The position numbers and the translations under genes are program-made. A DNA stretch of 16,788 bases from the NCBI GenBank assembly GCA_035460985.1, contig DATHWC010000278.1, forward strand, positions 1-16,788. The letters are read 5' to 3'. Below the pieces are notes generated by a model that saw only the letters and a program-made list of their open reading frames with translations, was not told where the DNA came from and searched no databases. This DNA is from Lunatibacter sp035460985 (GTDB lineage Bacteria > Bacteroidota > Bacteroidia > Cytophagales > Cyclobacteriaceae). This document shows, in pieces, positions 15,232-16,788 of this stretch (position 1 is the first letter of the stretch; the number at the start of each line of letters is the position of its first letter).

Positions 15232-16041
15232 TTGAACATCAAATTCCCTAAAATACTAATTTTTCTTTGCCTTACTTTCTTTGCTTCACCCCTTGTCTCC
15301 AAAGCGCAGATTCTCAACATAGAGCGACTGCGGATGGAAAAGGATACGGCAAAACATTTCCAGTTCAAGACGACATTCGGATTAAATGTATTTAACCGCA
15401 GTGCCGGTGTTGACGATCCGGTGAATTTGTTTGGATACAATCTGGATGTAAACGCCATTTATTATCCCAAACGGCACGCCTATGTATTTGTGTCCAATTT
15501 TGACTACCTCCGAATCAACGAATCAGATTTTCTAAATTTTGGTTTTGTCCACGGGCGGGTCAATTTCAACCGGGAAAACAAAATCAACTACGAAACCTTC
15601 CTACAGTATTCCTTTGATAATTTCCGGGGGCTTGATCCCAGGCTACTGGCTGGGGGATCGGTCCGAATTAACATGGTCAAGAATGAACGTGTGGACTTCG
15701 TACTTGGCGTGGGAGGGCTGCAGGAATGGGAAACATGGCAGCATCCCTATACCGAAGAGGTCGTGCAGGTCAGCCTGATAAAAAGCTCCAATTACCTGTC
15801 GCTAAGGGCCACTTTAAATGATTACGTGGATGTCAACCTAGTCAACTATTATCAGGTGGGGTATGACAGGGACATTTCAGATTTCCGACAAAGGATCAAT
15901 AGCTCTACCATCATCAACACCAAGATCACGGAACGTTTTTCATTGACCAATACCTTTGATATAAGTTATGAAAACCGACCCATTGTACCAGTGACCAATG
16001 TCATCTTTGCTTTTAGGACCGGTCTATCACTCAATTTTTAA
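15232..16041 (+). CDS. DUF481-type outer-membrane beta-barrel protein, TTG start
   Basis: I use the TTG at 15232 because it is the only start that gives an N-terminal signal peptide (NIKFPKILIFLCLTFFA, then SKAQ, cleavage after Ala). The first in-frame ATG lies at codon 36, inside the mature protein, and the frame has no upstream ATG. The rest is an alternation of amphipathic strands rich in aromatic residues (AYVFVSNFDYLR, FLQYSFDNFRG, FSLTNTFDISYENRP) and ends RTGLSLNF, with the C-terminal Phe typical of outer-membrane barrels. The pattern matches the DUF481 (YdiY-like) family. Its transported or bound ligand is unknown. A 90-bp gap separates it from dnaX, and I see no clear terminator. Confidence 0.8.
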   Translation: MNIKFPKILIFLCLTFFASPLVSKAQILNIERLRMEKDTAKHFQFKTTFGLNVFNRSAGVDDPVNLFGYNLDVNAIYYPKRHAYVFVSNFDYLRINESDFLNFGFVHGRVNFNRENKINYETFLQYSFDNFRGLDPRLLAGGSVRINMVKNERVDFVLGVGGLQEWETWQHPYTEEVVQVSLIKSSNYLSLRATLNDYVDVNLVNYYQVGYDRDISDFRQRINSSTIINTKITERFSLTNTFDISYENRPIVPVTNVIFAFRTGLSLNF

Positions 16042-16131
16042 GCGGCATACAGTCAGGATGGTAACCGCTTCTCGGGTCTAAATTCTTTGCCGGAAGGAAG
16101 CGGATTTGAATTAATTTTATAACTTGCGGTG

Positions 16132-16788
16132 ATGGAAAATTTTGTAGTCTCAGCCAGAAAATACAGGCCTTCGGATTTTAAGAGCGTCGTGGGACAGCAG
16201 CATATCACCACCACGCTTAAGAATGCAATTAAGAATGACCACCTGGCGCAGGCATTTCTATTTTGCGGTCCCAGGGGGGTGGGCAAAACTACTTGCGCAC
16301 GAATTCTCGCCAAAACTATAAACTGCGAAAACATCAGCTCCGACTTTGAGGCTTGTAATACCTGCGATTCCTGCCTTTCCTTCAATGCCAACAGTTCCTT
16401 CAACGTACACGAGTTGGATGCGGCTTCCAACAACTCTGTGGAAGACATCCGTAACCTGGTCGACCAAGTACGCTACGCACCTCAGAAGGGCAAGTATAAA
16501 ATCTATATCATAGATGAAGTTCACATGCTCTCCAATCAGGCGTTTAACGCTTTTTTGAAGACTTTGGAGGAGCCACCCAAGTATGCCATATTCATACTTG
16601 CCACTACAGAAAAACATAAGATCATCCCAACCATACTGTCCAGGTGCCAGATTTTTGACTTTAACCGCATTCAGATCAGTGATATTACGGACCACTTAAA
16701 ATTTATCGCCCAAAAAGAAACCATCACCTATGAGGAAGAAGCACTGCGCCTTATTGCCACCAAGGCAGATGGTGCCTTGCGTGATGCT
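16132..16788 (+). CDS. dnaX: DNA polymerase III subunit gamma/tau, N-terminal part (cut by window end)
   Basis: From ATG 16132 the frame stays open to the end of the window (219 residues). It contains the AAA+ clamp-loader motifs in order: RKYRPSDFKSVVGQ (9-21), Walker A GPRGVGKT (46-53), the zinc-binding cysteines C65, C75, C78 and C81, Walker B IIDEVHML (126-133), the sensor ATTE (157-160) and the arginine finger in ILSRCQ (R171). The product loads the sliding clamp in the replisome. The C-terminal tau/gamma region, including any programmed frameshift site, lies beyond the window. Residues are well conserved, so this is a housekeeping gene with no sign of damage. Confidence 0.97.
   Translation, partial: MENFVVSARKYRPSDFKSVVGQQHITTTLKNAIKNDHLAQAFLFCGPRGVGKTTCARILAKTINCENISSDFEACNTCDSCLSFNANSSFNVHELDAASNNSVEDIRNLVDQVRYAPQKGKYKIYIIDEVHMLSNQAFNAFLKTLEEPPKYAIFILATTEKHKIIPTILSRCQIFDFNRIQISDITDHLKFIAQKETITYEEEALRLIATKADGALRDA

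Noticed and set aside
1..16788. CRISPR array, intact insertion sequence, further tRNA or rRNA genes
   Set aside because: No regularly spaced repeats, no transposase motif with terminal repeats, and no tRNA-like fold other than that of ssrA were seen.

Overview
The window looks like chromosomal DNA from a Bacteroidota bacterium, most likely the Cytophagales/Cyclobacteriaceae side. Supporting signs are a two-domain Kelch mutarotase–sodium symporter fusion, a DUF5687 ABC permease, small lipoproteins, starts with little or no Shine-Dalgarno, a TAnnTTTG-type promoter in front of ssrA, and a tmRNA tag (GESNYAMAA) close to what I recall for Cytophaga. The assignment is inference from gene content; no search was run.

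Layout. 1-3133 (+): the end of an operon, probably for sialic acid or a related sugar, with a Gfo/Idh/MocA oxidoreductase (5' end outside the window) followed 15 bp later by the mutarotase–SSS fusion. A 40-codon ORF overlaps the fusion's stop as TAATG and may be a remnant of the next operon gene. 3334-4788 (-): a secreted zincin metalloprotease. 4789-5632: about 840 bp with no convincing gene, possibly decayed DNA. 5633-6355 (+): two small unrecognised proteins, the first followed by a clear terminator. 6446-6550: two perfect hairpins. 6554-6957 (-): ssrA with a readable tag ORF and a promoter. 7271-8373 (-): a lipoprotein and a cytosolic DsbA/FrnE-like protein. 8544-9938 (+): a lipoprotein version of the DUF3748/YidR family, divergent from the lipoprotein gene across a region with a 9-bp direct repeat. 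9984-11675 (-): a Tat-exported sulfite-oxidase-family molybdoenzyme with its monohaem cytochrome c. 11866-14048 (-): an ABC permease and ATPase overlapping by 4 bp. 14302-16041 (+): a two-domain GNAT acetyltransferase and a DUF481 outer-membrane barrel. 16132-end (+): dnaX, cut by the window edge.

How they work together. Four functional pairs stand out: oxidoreductase + mutarotase/symporter (sugar uptake and conversion), molybdoenzyme + cytochrome (periplasmic oxidation feeding electrons to the respiratory chain), permease + ATPase (export or membrane remodelling), and ssrA with its own terminator. The rest are mostly single housekeeping or envelope genes. I do not see an undescribed multi-gene system that I could defend. 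The observations most worth following are the broken-looking end of the sugar operon, the unexplained 4789-5632 stretch, the twin palindromes beside ssrA, and the two small proteins between them.
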